This document shows, in pieces, positions 14,214-23,643 of a stretch of DNA of 64,000 nt. The position numbers and the translations under genes are program-made. Each line of letters begins with the position of its first letter. Position 1 is the stretch's first letter. Origin of the DNA: Alphaproteobacteria bacterium (GTDB lineage Bacteria > Pseudomonadota > Alphaproteobacteria > JAVJVX01); contig JAVJVX010000006.1 in NCBI GenBank assembly GCA_040220875.1, forward strand, positions 248,001 to 312,000. Reading direction: 5' to 3'. The notes beneath the pieces were generated by a model that was not told the origin of the DNA, made no database searches, and saw only the letters and a list, made by a program, of their open reading frames with translations.

Positions 14214-17051
14214 CTATTCGGCTGCAGGCGCGACACGCGTGGTGCGGGCGATAAACGTCTCGTGCTCCTCCTGCCAGTCGGACCAGCGGTTGGTAGGTCG
14301 CACCTCGACCGCCGTGACCTTGTATTCGGGGCAATTCGTCGCCCAGTCGGAATATTCCGTCGTGACCACGTTGGCCCCGGTCTCCGGGTGGTGGAAGGTC
14401 GTATAGACCACGCCGGGCTGCACGCGTTCGGTGATCTGCGCCGTCAGGGTAATCTCGCCCGACCGGCTCTGCAGGGCCACTCGGTCACCATCTCGAATGC
14501 CGCGATTTTCCGCATCATGGGGATGGATTTCGAGGACATCCTCGTCATGCCAGATGGAATTCTGCGTCCGGCGCGACTGCGCGCCCACATTATATTGTGT
14601 GAGAATCCGGCCCGTCGTCAGCAGCAGCGGGAAACGCGGGCCGGTACGCTCATCCGTCGGAACGTATTCGGTGATCATGAGCCGGCCCTTGCCGCGCGCG
14701 AACCCGCCCTCGTGCATGACGGGCGTGCCAAGGGGTGCCTTGTCATTGCACGGCCATTGCACGCTGCCCTCCCGGTCCAGCAATTCGTAGCTGACGCCGG
14801 CGAAGGTCGGGGTCAGGCGCGCGATCTCGTCCATGATCTCCGAGGGATGCGTGTAATGCATGGGATAGCCGAGCGCGTTGGAGAGCGCGACCGTCACCTC
14901 CCAATCCGCCATCCCGGCGAGCGGGCGAATGGCGCGCCGCACGCGGCCGATGCGCCGCTCCGCATTGGTGAAGGTGCCATCCTTCTCGAGGAACGACGCG
15001 CCGGGCAGAAAGACATGGGCGTAAGCCGCGGTTTCGTTCAGGAACAGATCCTGAATGACGACGCACTCCATCGCGGCCAGGGCCGCGGTCACGTGTTTCG
15101 TGTTCGGGTCGGACTGGGCGATATCCTCGCCCTGGACGTAGAGTCCCCTGAAACTGCCGTCGAGCGCAGCATCCAGCATATTGGGGATGCGCAGGCCCGG
15201 TTCGGGATCGAGCGACACGCCCCAGGCGCCCTCGAAGGCCCCGCGCGTATCATCGTCCGACACGTGGCGGTAACCCGGCAACTCATGGGGGAAAGACCCC
15301 ATGTCGCACGAGCCCTGGACGTTGTTTTGCCCTCTGAGCGGGTTCACGCCGACACCCGGCCGACCCAGATTGCCGGTCACCATGGCAAGATTGGCCATCG
15401 CCATGACCATGGTGGTGCCCTGGCTGTGTTCCGTCACGCCGAGCCCGTAATAGATGGCCGCATTGCCGGCTTGGCCATAGAGCCGGGCGGCGGCCCGGAT
15501 TTCGTCGGCCGGGACGCCCGTGGTCTCCGCCACGACCTCGGGCGCGTTCTCGGGACGGGCGATAAAGTCGAGCCAGCGCCGATTGTCCTCGGCCTCGCAG
15601 CGCTCGGCCATGAAGGCTTCATCCATCAGTCCTTCGGTCGCGATCACATGGCTCATCGCGTTGACCAGGGCGACATTGGTCCCCGGCAACAGCGCCAGAT
15701 GATGGGCGGCTGCGACATGCGGCGAACGGACGAGATCGATACGCCGCGGGTCGAGGACGATCAGCTTCGCTCCCTGACGCAGACGCCGTTTCATCTGCGA
15801 GGCAAAAACCGGATGCGCATCGGTCGGGTTGGCGCCAATGACCATGATGACGTCGGCCTGCTCGACGGAATCGAAATTCTGTGTACCGGCCGAGGTTCCA
15901 AAGGCGGTCTTGAGTCCATAGCCCGTGGGCGAATGACAAACCCGCGCGCAGGTGTCCGTGTTGTTGTTGCCAAAGGCGGCCCGGACCATTTTCTGCACCA
16001 GATATGTTTCTTCATTGGTGCAGCGTGAACTTGTGATCCCGCCAACGGCGCCCTTGCCGTATTTCTCCTGGATGCGCCGGAATTCGCTGGCGGCATAGCC
16101 GATCGCCTCGTCCCAGCTCACCTCGCGCCAGGGCGCCTCGATCGACTGGCGGATCATCGGCCGGGTAATGCGGTCCTTGTGCGTGGCATACCCCCACGCG
16201 AAACGCCCCTTGACGCAGGAATGGCCGTGATTGGCCTTGCCGTCCTTGTTGGGAGTCATGCGGACGACCCTTTCGCCCTGCAGCTCGGCGACAAAGGAGC
16301 AGCCCACCCCGCAATAGGCGCAGGTAGTTTCCACCTGCCGCTCCGGCTGGCCGTGGGTCACGACACTCTTTTCCATCAGTGTCGCCGTCGGACAGGCGTT
16401 GACGCAGGCGCCGCACGATACGCATTCGGATTCGAGGAAAGCCTCGTCCATGCCGGCGGCTACCTTGGACAGGAAACCGCGGCCCTGAATGGTCAGCGCG
16501 AAAGTGCCCTGCTGCTCTTCACAGGCGCGCACACAGCGGGAGCAGACGATGCATTTGGACGGATCGAAGGTGAAATATGGATTTGACTCGTCCTTCTCCG
16601 CATCCAGATGGTTTTCGCCATCGAAGCCGTAGCGCACTTCACGCAGACCAACCGCGCCAGCCATATCCTGCAATTCGCAGTCGCCATTGGCCGAGCAGGT
16701 GAGACAATCCAGCGGATGGTCGCTGATATAGAGCTCCATCACCCCCCGGCGCAGCCGAGCCAGCCGGTCTGTCTGGGTTGACACCTTGATCCCGTCGGCG
16801 ACCGGGGTCGTGCAGGACGCGGGCGTGCCCCGCCGGCCCTCTATTTCGACCAGGCACAGCCGGCAGGACCCGAACGGTTCGAGCGAATCGGTGGCGCAAA
16901 GCTTCGGGATGCTGGAGCCGGCGAGCCGGGCTGCCCGCATCACCGAGGTACCCGCCGGAACCGAGACACGCGTGCCGTCGATTTCAAGCGTGACGGCTTC
17001 CGCATTCTGCGGCGCAGGCGTGCCGTAATCGGTCTCAAAATGCCTCGTCAT
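14214..17051 (-). CDS. fdsA: NAD-dependent formate dehydrogenase, catalytic alpha subunit
   Basis: 945 residues. Domains in order: a [2Fe-2S] ferredoxin domain (about 20-100, with CATDSLEPFGSCRLC), an NADH-dehydrogenase G-type cluster region (DCLTCSANGDCELQ), two [4Fe-4S] motifs (CIVCSRCVRAC and CVSCGACVNAC), then the bis-molybdopterin guanine dinucleotide catalytic module opened by another [4Fe-4S] site (CAYCGVGC). The metal ligand is Cys372 (ARVCHSP, codon TGT), not selenocysteine. The enzyme oxidises formate to CO2 and passes electrons to NAD through FdsB/FdsG. It follows fdsB by 24 bases. Length matches characterised FdsA/FdhF-type proteins. Confidence 0.95.
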   Translation of the reverse strand: MTRHFETDYGTPAPQNAEAVTLEIDGTRVSVPAGTSVMRAARLAGSSIPKLCATDSLEPFGSCRLCLVEIEGRRGTPASCTTPVADGIKVSTQTDRLARLRRGVMELYISDHPLDCLTCSANGDCELQDMAGAVGLREVRYGFDGENHLDAEKDESNPYFTFDPSKCIVCSRCVRACEEQQGTFALTIQGRGFLSKVAAGMDEAFLESECVSCGACVNACPTATLMEKSVVTHGQPERQVETTCAYCGVGCSFVAELQGERVVRMTPNKDGKANHGHSCVKGRFAWGYATHKDRITRPMIRQSIEAPWREVSWDEAIGYAASEFRRIQEKYGKGAVGGITSSRCTNEETYLVQKMVRAAFGNNNTDTCARVCHSPTGYGLKTAFGTSAGTQNFDSVEQADVIMVIGANPTDAHPVFASQMKRRLRQGAKLIVLDPRRIDLVRSPHVAAAHHLALLPGTNVALVNAMSHVIATEGLMDEAFMAERCEAEDNRRWLDFIARPENAPEVVAETTGVPADEIRAAARLYGQAGNAAIYYGLGVTEHSQGTTMVMAMANLAMVTGNLGRPGVGVNPLRGQNNVQGSCDMGSFPHELPGYRHVSDDDTRGAFEGAWGVSLDPEPGLRIPNMLDAALDGSFRGLYVQGEDIAQSDPNTKHVTAALAAMECVVIQDLFLNETAAYAHVFLPGASFLEKDGTFTNAERRIGRVRRAIRPLAGMADWEVTVALSNALGYPMHYTHPSEIMDEIARLTPTFAGVSYELLDREGSVQWPCNDKAPLGTPVMHEGGFARGKGRLMITEYVPTDERTGPRFPLLLTTGRILTQYNVGAQSRRTQNSIWHDEDVLEIHPHDAENRGIRDGDRVALQSRSGEITLTAQITERVQPGVVYTTFHHPETGANVVTTEYSDWATNCPEYKVTAVEVRPTNRWSDWQEEHETFIARTTRVAPAAE

Positions 17052-17075
17052 GACTGCCGTGTCCTATCCTGGGTT

Positions 17076-18617
17076 TTATTCCGCCGCGCGCCGGGCGTTT
17101 CTCGCGAAATCTTCCGGAAAATGATCGAGGGCGCTGAGCACCGGCATCGGCGTGAGCCCCCCCAGCGCGCAGAGCGACCCGTCGCGGAGCACTTCGCAAA
17201 GGTCGCGAACCAGATCGATCTGTCCTGCGACGTTCTCGCCGCGCAAAATCCTGTCCATCGTTTCCACGCCGCGCGTCGAGCCGATCCGGCAGGGCGTGCA
17301 CTTGCCACAGGATTCGATGGCGCAGAATTCCAGCGCGAACCGCGCCTGCCGGGCCAGATCCACCGAATCGTCGAATACTACCACACCCCCGTGGCCGATC
17401 ATCCCGCCCTTCTCGAGGAAGGATTCGTAGTCGAAGGGGGTATCGAAAAGCCGGGTAGGCCAGTACGCGCCCAGGGGTCCGCCCACCTGCGCCGCGCGCA
17501 CCGCGCGGCCCGACCGGGTGCCGGCGCCGTATTCCTCGATGATCTCGCCCAAAGTCAGGCCGAAGGCCCGCTCGATCAGTCCGCCCTGCTTCACGTTCCC
17601 GCCAAGCTGGATGGGCATCGTGCCCCGGGAGCGGCCCGTGCCGAAATCGCGATAGTAAGCCGCCCCTTCCGCCAGGATGGTAGGGACGGCCGCGAAGGAG
17701 AGCACATTATTGAGCGCGGTCGGCCGCGCGAACAGCCCCGATATGGCGGGCACCGGCGGCTTGGCCCGGACCTGGCCCCGCTTGCCCTCGAGACTGTCGA
17801 GGAGAGAGGTTTCCTCGCCACAGATATAGGCGCCCGCTCCCAGACGCAGTTCGAGATCAAAAGCATGCCTGCTGTCCAGTATATCGCCGCCCAGCAACCC
17901 GCCGCGATAAGCCGCGTCGATGGCGCGCCCCAGTTGAAGGCCGGCATGGGGATATTCGGAGCGCAGATAGATAAAACCCCGGTTCGCGCCCACCGCGAGG
18001 CCGGCGATCACCATCCCCTCGATCAGAAGAAACGGGTCGCCCTCCATGAGCATACGGTCGGCGAAAGTGCCGCTATCGCCTTCATCGGCATTGCAGACGA
18101 TATATTTCTGCGCGCTCTCCGTCTCCAGTACCGTGCGCCACTTGATCCCGGTAGGAAATCCCGCGCCACCACGACCGCGCAGACCCGATTCCGTCACCTC
18201 CGAAACGATTTCCGCCGGGCTCATCCCGAGTGCCCGCCGGAGCCCCTTGAGACCGCCATGGGCTTCATAATCGGCCAGCGAGAGCGGGTCGATCACACCG
18301 CACCGCGCGAAGGTCAGCCGCTGCTGGGTCTTGAGATAGGGTATCTCCTCGACCGGCCCGAGGCAGGCGGAGTGACGCGTATCGCCAGCTACAATCGCGG
18401 CCGCTTCCGCCGCCGTCGCCGGGCCGAAACCGATCCGCCCCGAATTGGTCTCCACCTCCACCAGGGGCTCGAGCCAGAAGAGTCCGCGCGAGCCGGTGCG
18501 CACAATAGTGGCGTCGCTCTGCTGCGCGGCGATCTCTGCCTCGACGGCGCGGGCGACATCGTCCGCCCCCACGGACAGGGCGGCCGCATCCATCGGAATG
18601 AAAATACGTGCGCTCAT
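17076..18617 (-). CDS. fdsB: NAD-dependent formate dehydrogenase beta subunit (FMN/NADH module)
   Basis: 513 residues. An N-terminal thioredoxin-like ferredoxin region (to about 120) precedes a NuoF-like module with the NADH/FMN-binding glycine-rich segment GLRGRGGAGFPTG, the FMN-site CNADEGDSGTF, and the C-terminal [4Fe-4S] ligands in ESCGKCTPCRIG. It takes electrons from FdsA and reduces NAD. The ATG at 18617 overlaps the fdsG stop in an ATGA, indicating coupled translation; the open frame extends upstream through fdsG DNA but without similarity. The gene order fdsG-fdsB-fdsA is standard. Confidence 0.95.
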   Translation of the reverse strand: MSARIFIPMDAAALSVGADDVARAVEAEIAAQQSDATIVRTGSRGLFWLEPLVEVETNSGRIGFGPATAAEAAAIVAGDTRHSACLGPVEEIPYLKTQQRLTFARCGVIDPLSLADYEAHGGLKGLRRALGMSPAEIVSEVTESGLRGRGGAGFPTGIKWRTVLETESAQKYIVCNADEGDSGTFADRMLMEGDPFLLIEGMVIAGLAVGANRGFIYLRSEYPHAGLQLGRAIDAAYRGGLLGGDILDSRHAFDLELRLGAGAYICGEETSLLDSLEGKRGQVRAKPPVPAISGLFARPTALNNVLSFAAVPTILAEGAAYYRDFGTGRSRGTMPIQLGGNVKQGGLIERAFGLTLGEIIEEYGAGTRSGRAVRAAQVGGPLGAYWPTRLFDTPFDYESFLEKGGMIGHGGVVVFDDSVDLARQARFALEFCAIESCGKCTPCRIGSTRGVETMDRILRGENVAGQIDLVRDLCEVLRDGSLCALGGLTPMPVLSALDHFPEDFARNARRAAE

Positions 18618-19087
18618 GCGCGAACTTTCTTCAGCGTGCCTTCGGTATCGAGTCGGCCATACAGTGTCCCGTCGATCAGCGCGGCGGGAGAGAGGGCGCA
18701 ATTGCCGAGGCAGAACACTTCGCGCACCTCGATATCCTCGTCCCCGGCGCAGGCTGCCGTCACCTCGTCGAACAACCGCGTCGCCCCCATGGACTGGCAG
18801 GCCTCGGCGCGGCAAATCTGCACCTGCCGGGCTGGGGCGGGGCGGCGACGGAAGTCATGGTAGAAGGAGATCACACCATGGACATCCGCCCGCGTCAGGT
18901 TGAGCGTCTCGGCGATTACCGGCACGGCCCCGTCGTCGATGTAGCCGAAGGCCGCCTGCACGGCGTGCAGCACGGGCAGGAGCGGGCCGTCCAGATGCAT
19001 CAGGCTCTCGGTCATCTGGCGCGTGAGTTCGGGACCGGTCGCAGGATCCCATGGCCCCGCCCGGCCGCTGCTGAATTTTTCTGTCAT
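18614..19087 (-). CDS. fdsG: NAD-dependent formate dehydrogenase gamma subunit
   Basis: 157 residues, NuoE-like thioredoxin fold with a [2Fe-2S] cluster whose ligands are visible in QICRAEACQSMG and, further on, EVFCLGNCALSP. FdsG relays electrons within the FdsGBA complex. The start at 19087 (MTEKF) is chosen because homologous proteins begin about here; its ribosome site is weak, and the frame is open for 71 more codons through the end of the upstream hydrolase gene without similarity. The stop overlaps the fdsB start (ATGA). The hydrolase gene ends 49 bases upstream, so the fds genes may be read from a promoter before it or inside it. Confidence 0.93.
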   Translation of the reverse strand: MTEKFSSGRAGPWDPATGPELTRQMTESLMHLDGPLLPVLHAVQAAFGYIDDGAVPVIAETLNLTRADVHGVISFYHDFRRRPAPARQVQICRAEACQSMGATRLFDEVTAACAGDEDIEVREVFCLGNCALSPAALIDGTLYGRLDTEGTLKKVRA

Positions 19088-19136
19088 GGGCTGGATTATC
19101 CCGCCGGACCCTTGGGAATCCAACAGCTTTTCGCGT

Positions 19137-20063
19137 TTACGCCGGCTCTTCCGGGTTGGCAGGACGGAAATCGAACCCGGCGTCCGCAACGCTGAGAAAG
19201 CCCGCACTTGGCAAAGGGAAATGGGCCGGCAGAAGAAGGCTGCCGTGCTCGACGCAGGATTCGAGCAGGGCGCGCCGCGTGCGGCGGGACGCCTCGGCAT
19301 CGGCGCAGAAATGTGACGTGATGTCGGGGTAGCGACATTGCAGGGGCGTGTGGATCACATCGCCCGAGAAGACTCCCCGCGCCCCCTGCGACCGGGCCTC
19401 CACGATCATGTTGCCCGCCGTATGCCCGGGCGCGAGCGCCACCGTCAGGCCGCTGTCGAGCGCGAACCCGTCATCGACGAATTCGGCCAGCCCCGCCTCC
19501 AGCACTGGCAGCACGCTATCCTCGAAATAGGGACCGGTGGGATCGGGCTCGGTGCGGGTCCGGGCAACTTCCTGCCAGAAATCGAATTCCAGCTTTCCGA
19601 ACAGGTATTTCGCGTTGGGAAAAGTCGGCACCCATTTGCCGTTTTCAAGCCGGGTGTTCCAGCCCACGTGATCCATGTGCAGATGGGTGCAGAAAACGAA
19701 ATCGACATCCTCGGGCGTGAAGCCGGCGGCGGCGAGATTGTCCAGCCAGGGCCAGGTCTTGTCGTGAAAGGGCGGCATGAGCCGCTCCTTGTGCTCGCCC
19801 ACGCAGGCGTCGATCAGAATGAGGTGCCTGGGTGTTTTAACGAGATAAGACTGCATGACCAGAACCAGCAGCCCCTGATCCAGATCGATGATGCCTGGAT
19901 GAAGCCAATCGCGATGCGCGGCGAATGCCTCCAGATCGATGTCGGGGAAAAGATCGGCGACGCCGAAACCCGGTGGTATGGATTCGACGATCTGCCAGAT
20001 TTCCAGGTTGCCGAGTCGGCGATGGATGACATGGTTTTCGGCGGGCGAGTGGGGCTGGGACAT
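19137..20063 (-). CDS. Metallo-beta-lactamase-fold hydrolase
   Basis: 308 residues. The metal-binding HxHxDH is His127-Leu-His129-Met-Asp131-His132 in CTHLHMDHVGW; later ligands are in APGHTAGN and SGDVIH, giving a dinuclear zinc site. The overall layout resembles the AHL-lactonase/quorum-quenching-like and related MBL-fold hydrolases. No signal peptide is seen, so it should act in the cytoplasm. It stands 74 bases after the Na/Pi cotransporter gene and 49 bases before fdsG on the same strand. Its presence upstream of fds raises the possibility of a thiol-ester or formyl-ester hydrolase that feeds formate, but nothing in the sequence shows this. Confidence 0.85.
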   Translation of the reverse strand: MSQPHSPAENHVIHRRLGNLEIWQIVESIPPGFGVADLFPDIDLEAFAAHRDWLHPGIIDLDQGLLVLVMQSYLVKTPRHLILIDACVGEHKERLMPPFHDKTWPWLDNLAAAGFTPEDVDFVFCTHLHMDHVGWNTRLENGKWVPTFPNAKYLFGKLEFDFWQEVARTRTEPDPTGPYFEDSVLPVLEAGLAEFVDDGFALDSGLTVALAPGHTAGNMIVEARSQGARGVFSGDVIHTPLQCRYPDITSHFCADAEASRRTRRALLESCVEHGSLLLPAHFPLPSAGFLSVADAGFDFRPANPEEPA

Positions 20064-20137
20064 GAGCGAAGTCTAGGGACAAGCTCCCTGCCCGTCAAAG
20101 CGGATCGGGCGAAAAAGCGCGGCCCGACCCTCGACGG

Positions 20138-21763
20138 TCAGTCATCCATAATATCAAGGGCACGATCCGTCCCCTCGAGCGGTCCCGGATGCTCTTCTCC
20201 CGCCCGGCCAAGATGATGATAGATCCGCCAGAGATGGTAGCTGACACGGTTGAGCCACCGCATGCTATCCAGCCGGTGGAGGGTCGTCTGCGCGCCAAAC
20301 TCGCGCCGCGCCGCGCCGGCCACCGCCCCTTCACGGAAGCGCTGGCGCTGCCGGCGAAAAACATCCCAGAGCCATTCCAGGCGATCCCTGACGGTATCGG
20401 GCGTCTCGGCCGCGAGGGCGCGCGCCACGGTCGCGTGCAACAACGACGAAAGGCGACGCAATCGCGGCTGGGTGTGAAGGATTTCCACCCGCCTTGTCTG
20501 GCGGCACCGGTTGGACAGACGAAACAAGTGATCCAGCGCATGCATGGCTGCCATGTGACGCGCATACAGGCTTTCCTCCTCGGGGCCGGTACGGATGCGC
20601 TCGAGAAAGCTTCGCGTCGCCTCGAGGCCTTCATCGACGATACGCAGTTTCGCCAGGTCCAGTCGGGCCGGTCGCCGAGGGTCGGTGAGACCGACCAGTA
20701 TCTCAAGCAGCAATCTCGTGATGTCGCGCACGGTCTCCACGGCTGCGGCCAGGGCCGCGTGCGGCTCGCGGAGGAGCCGCTCTTCAAGCCGGCGCAACAG
20801 CGGCGGTCCGCGCTCGGGCACGAGACGGATGATCAGGCGCGCGAAGGGACCGGCAAGCGGAACGGCCAGCGCCGTGCCCAACACATTGAAGGCCGTGTGG
20901 AAGGTGACCAGTGCGATCTCGGGCTCGGAGAGGCCGTCCCCGCCAAACCACGCCGATGCCACCGCGACATAGGGTCCCAGAAGAAAGAACGCCACCACAC
21001 CTGTCAGAACATTGTAGACGACATGGGCGTACCCCGTCTGACGCATGGCTGTGGAACCGCCGATGGTCGCCACCAGCGCGGTAATTGTTGTGCCGACGTT
21101 CATGCCGATGACCATGGCTGCGGCCTGGGCGAAGGAGATCGAGCCCGTGCTCAGGGCGACGAGGGCTGCGGCCACGCCGGCGCTGGAGGACTGGGTGAGG
21201 ACCGTGACCGCGATACCGATCGCGACCAGTTGCAACCGCCCCAGATAGGTATCTTCGGGAAAGCTGGCCGGCGTGACGACGTTCTGGAATTGCGACAGCC
21301 CCTGCTGCATGGCGTCGATTCCGACGAAGAGAAGGCCGAAGCCGGCGATCGCCCAGCCGACCTGCCGCGCCCGCCCCCGGCCGAAAAGGTGCAGCAGCGC
21401 GCCCGCCAGGACGAACATCAGCGCCACCGGCCCCAGCTTGAGCTTGAATCCGATAATGGCGACCATCCAGCCGGTGATCGTGGTGCCGACATTGGCGCCG
21501 AAAACGATGCCAAGCCCTTGCGAGAAGCTCAGTACGCCGGCGCCGACGAACCCCACGGCGAGCACAGTGGTCGCGCTGGAGGATTGCATGGCCGCTGTCG
21601 CGGCGGCGCCGGCCAGCGCCCCTCTGAGCGGCGTCGAGGTGAAGCGCACAAGGATCTGGCGCAGCCCGTCACCGGTAATGTCCCGCAGGCTGCTGGTGAG
21701 GATGGCCATCCCCAGCAGAAAGAGCCCCACGCCACCGAGGCCGAGCATGATGTCCGCAGTCAT
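20138..21763 (-). CDS. Na/Pi cotransporter family protein with PhoU-like C-terminus
   Basis: 541 residues from ATG 21763; an in-frame TTG at 21799, six bases after the upstream stop, would add 12. The N-terminal 300 residues hold about eight to nine membrane segments arranged as the inverted repeat of the family, each repeat with a QSSSA motif (AMQSSSATTV and LTQSSSAGVA) followed by GANVGTTIT and GMNVGTTIT. The remaining 230 residues form long helices like PhoU. Such proteins move phosphate with sodium; several bacterial ones act mainly as phosphate exporters. It is immediately downstream of the CYTH-CHAD gene, which suggests a shared role in phosphate or polyphosphate balance. Confidence 0.9.
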   Translation of the reverse strand: MTADIMLGLGGVGLFLLGMAILTSSLRDITGDGLRQILVRFTSTPLRGALAGAAATAAMQSSSATTVLAVGFVGAGVLSFSQGLGIVFGANVGTTITGWMVAIIGFKLKLGPVALMFVLAGALLHLFGRGRARQVGWAIAGFGLLFVGIDAMQQGLSQFQNVVTPASFPEDTYLGRLQLVAIGIAVTVLTQSSSAGVAAALVALSTGSISFAQAAAMVIGMNVGTTITALVATIGGSTAMRQTGYAHVVYNVLTGVVAFFLLGPYVAVASAWFGGDGLSEPEIALVTFHTAFNVLGTALAVPLAGPFARLIIRLVPERGPPLLRRLEERLLREPHAALAAAVETVRDITRLLLEILVGLTDPRRPARLDLAKLRIVDEGLEATRSFLERIRTGPEEESLYARHMAAMHALDHLFRLSNRCRQTRRVEILHTQPRLRRLSSLLHATVARALAAETPDTVRDRLEWLWDVFRRQRQRFREGAVAGAARREFGAQTTLHRLDSMRWLNRVSYHLWRIYHHLGRAGEEHPGPLEGTDRALDIMDD

Positions 21764-21805
21764 GGCGGCAGTATGGGCCTCGTGCGGCCCGGCGGGCAAT
21801 TCGCC

Positions 21806-23338
21806 TCAGCCCTGCCAGAAGGGCCGGATCCGCCGAAACTTCTTCCACCGCGCCCGGAGACGGGGTTCCAACTTCGCGCGCCGATATGTCGCCCAGGCCT
21901 CGACCTGCCCGAGTTCGGCCGCGATGGGCGTCCCGGCATCCCTGCCGGCGCCGTCCGGGGTCTGACCGGGCGGTGGAGGGGTGAACCCGGCCAGCCGGGC
22001 CGCAAGCTTGGGCGCCAAGCGCGCGTCATTCGCCCGGCCCAGATATTTCTGCATCTGCGACAGGCCCTTGATGTATCTCTGTGCCCGCTTCCGGGGAAAG
22101 AGGCTCTCGAAGAATGTCGCGGCGTAGTGAAGTTTCTTGAGTTTGAGACGCAGCTTGTGCCGTTCTTCCGGAGTCAGGTGCCGGAATTTTTTTCCGGCCC
22201 GGATCAGTTTCCGGTGTCGCTTCGCGAGGCGACGACGCGCGATCGGCAGAACCGGACCGCTCCCGTACAAGGTCGCATCATTCGCCCTGGCCGACGCCAG
22301 GCACAATTCGATCACCAAAAGGCTGAACACTGGATCCGTCACCAGGTGGCGCACCTCGGCATAGGCGATCGCCTGCTGCGCCCGTACATGCGCGGCGAGT
22401 TGACCCAATCCGCCAACGTCGCCCGCATTCCCGCCGGTCGCCGTCTTCTCGATCGCCGGCAGCGTCTCGTACAGGAAAACATCGAGATCGCGGGCCGGCC
22501 CCAGTATTTTCAGTGCCTGCTCGACTTCCTTGTCCAGGCTGCGCAAAGCGGGGGCCAGAAGCGGACGGAACAGGCCCAACCCCGCATGCAGGCGACGCAG
22601 CCCGAGGCGCAGTTGGTGCACGCCTTCGGGATCGCGGCCGTCCGCCGCGGCGGCGAGATTACCGACGATCTGGCGCACCGTCGCGCCGATGATCCGGCGG
22701 AGCGCCTGTTCGGCCGATGCTCGACCATCCAGCCTCGGCGCTGGCGCCGTGACCGTCCGTGGCGGGCCGTCATCGATGAGCGCGAGCGCGCGTTCGAATT
22801 TGGATCGGGCCTCGAGATGAAACGGATGATCGCGCAACAGGCGGCGGGCGAGATGAAAAAGGGCGGCGTCATCGCCTTCCAGCAGTTCGATTTCGATCTC
22901 GCAAACCGGCCACCGGTGAACACCGGCCTGAATTTCACCCTCGTCCAGCGACACCGCCAGGAGACCGTCTGCCTGGCGCAGCCGCATCGTTACACGTTCG
23001 ATATCGGTGACGATCCAGGGTCTCAGGGAGTCGGGTGGCGCCAGCGCGAGCACCGCCCGCGCGTCCGCCGGCAGGAGAGCCGGGTCCACCACGGGGCTGT
23101 CGAGGCAGGCCGTCCATTCTCCACGCCGGAACACGTCGCCGCCCGCCGATTTGAGAGTGAGCTCGTGGCCAGCCGGAGTCTCGCGAAGCCGCAAGGTGTG
23201 CCCGGCCCGCCACAGCCGCCCATCGGACGTATCGTAATATGTGCTGACAAGGCGCGCCGGCTCCCCGTCACCCGGCAGCCCGGCAAAGCCAGCGCGGACG
23301 CGTGTGGCGTCCCCTGTGAGTTTGAGTTCGATTTCCAA
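21806..23338 (-). CDS. CYTH and CHAD domain protein
   Basis: 510 residues if translation starts at TTG 23338, which yields the family's N-terminal EIELK motif and has AGGGAG 11 bases upstream. The open frame continues to 23593 but is unlike the family there. CYTH domain: residues 1 to about 200, with EIELKL, the STYYDT and TLRLRETPAG segments and EIEIELLEG, the acidic/basic lining of the triphosphate tunnel. CHAD domain: about 230-500, with conserved histidines and many Arg/Lys (GVHQLRLGLRRLHAGL, KLRLKLKKLHYAATFF). CYTH enzymes hydrolyse triphosphates and CHAD domains bind polyphosphate. It is followed by the Na/Pi cotransporter on the same strand. Confidence 0.9.
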   Translation of the reverse strand: MEIELKLTGDATRVRAGFAGLPGDGEPARLVSTYYDTSDGRLWRAGHTLRLRETPAGHELTLKSAGGDVFRRGEWTACLDSPVVDPALLPADARAVLALAPPDSLRPWIVTDIERVTMRLRQADGLLAVSLDEGEIQAGVHRWPVCEIEIELLEGDDAALFHLARRLLRDHPFHLEARSKFERALALIDDGPPRTVTAPAPRLDGRASAEQALRRIIGATVRQIVGNLAAAADGRDPEGVHQLRLGLRRLHAGLGLFRPLLAPALRSLDKEVEQALKILGPARDLDVFLYETLPAIEKTATGGNAGDVGGLGQLAAHVRAQQAIAYAEVRHLVTDPVFSLLVIELCLASARANDATLYGSGPVLPIARRRLAKRHRKLIRAGKKFRHLTPEERHKLRLKLKKLHYAATFFESLFPRKRAQRYIKGLSQMQKYLGRANDARLAPKLAARLAGFTPPPPGQTPDGAGRDAGTPIAAELGQVEAWATYRRAKLEPRLRARWKKFRRIRPFWQG

Positions 23339-23643
23339 CCGGTTTTTCGCTCCCTGACGCGGCCCGCCAATGCGGTGGACATCATCCCGGGCATATCCCG
23401 GGCACGTAAAGTATCCAAACTCGAGCGGGAATTCAGGCCCGACGCGGCCCGGCGATTCCCGCAATGGCCGATTACGGCGCCATCCAGGCGAAAGCCTTTC
23501 AATCAATCCAATATGAACATGATCCAAGTTACATACTGCATCGAATAAGAGTACGGATAACGAAAAATTAATAAGTAACCAGATGTCGAACACGGGACAA
23601 TTTTCCCAGTGCCGTTATCCAGGCGTCCATGTAGGAAAAGGCT
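23339..23643. other. Divergent intergenic region between CYTH-CHAD and the signalling cassette
   Basis: About 305 bases without a supported gene. The central part (about 23500-23600) is clearly AT-richer than the surroundings, as expected for the two divergent promoters, but no -35/-10 pair could be fixed with confidence. AGGAAAAGG at 23633-23641 is the ribosome site for the TTG start at 23644. Confidence 0.6.

Noticed and set aside
15936-15938. Possible selenocysteine codon at the formate dehydrogenase active site
   Set aside because: The codon at the metal-ligand position is TGT (Cys372), so no selenocysteine insertion is needed.
13629-16028. Long + strand open frame of about 800 codons opposite fdhD and fdsA
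   Set aside because: Antisense shadow of well-supported formate dehydrogenase genes.
20090-20137. Inverted repeat tcgggc/gcccga between the Na/Pi and hydrolase genes as a terminator
   Set aside because: The T-rich stretch falls in the loop rather than after the stem, so it does not fit an intrinsic terminator.
20189-23548. Very long + strand open frame (over 1100 codons) opposite the Na/Pi and CYTH-CHAD genes
   Set aside because: It is the complement of two clear genes; the residues are His/Arg/Gln-rich with no domain, as expected of an antisense frame in GC-rich DNA.
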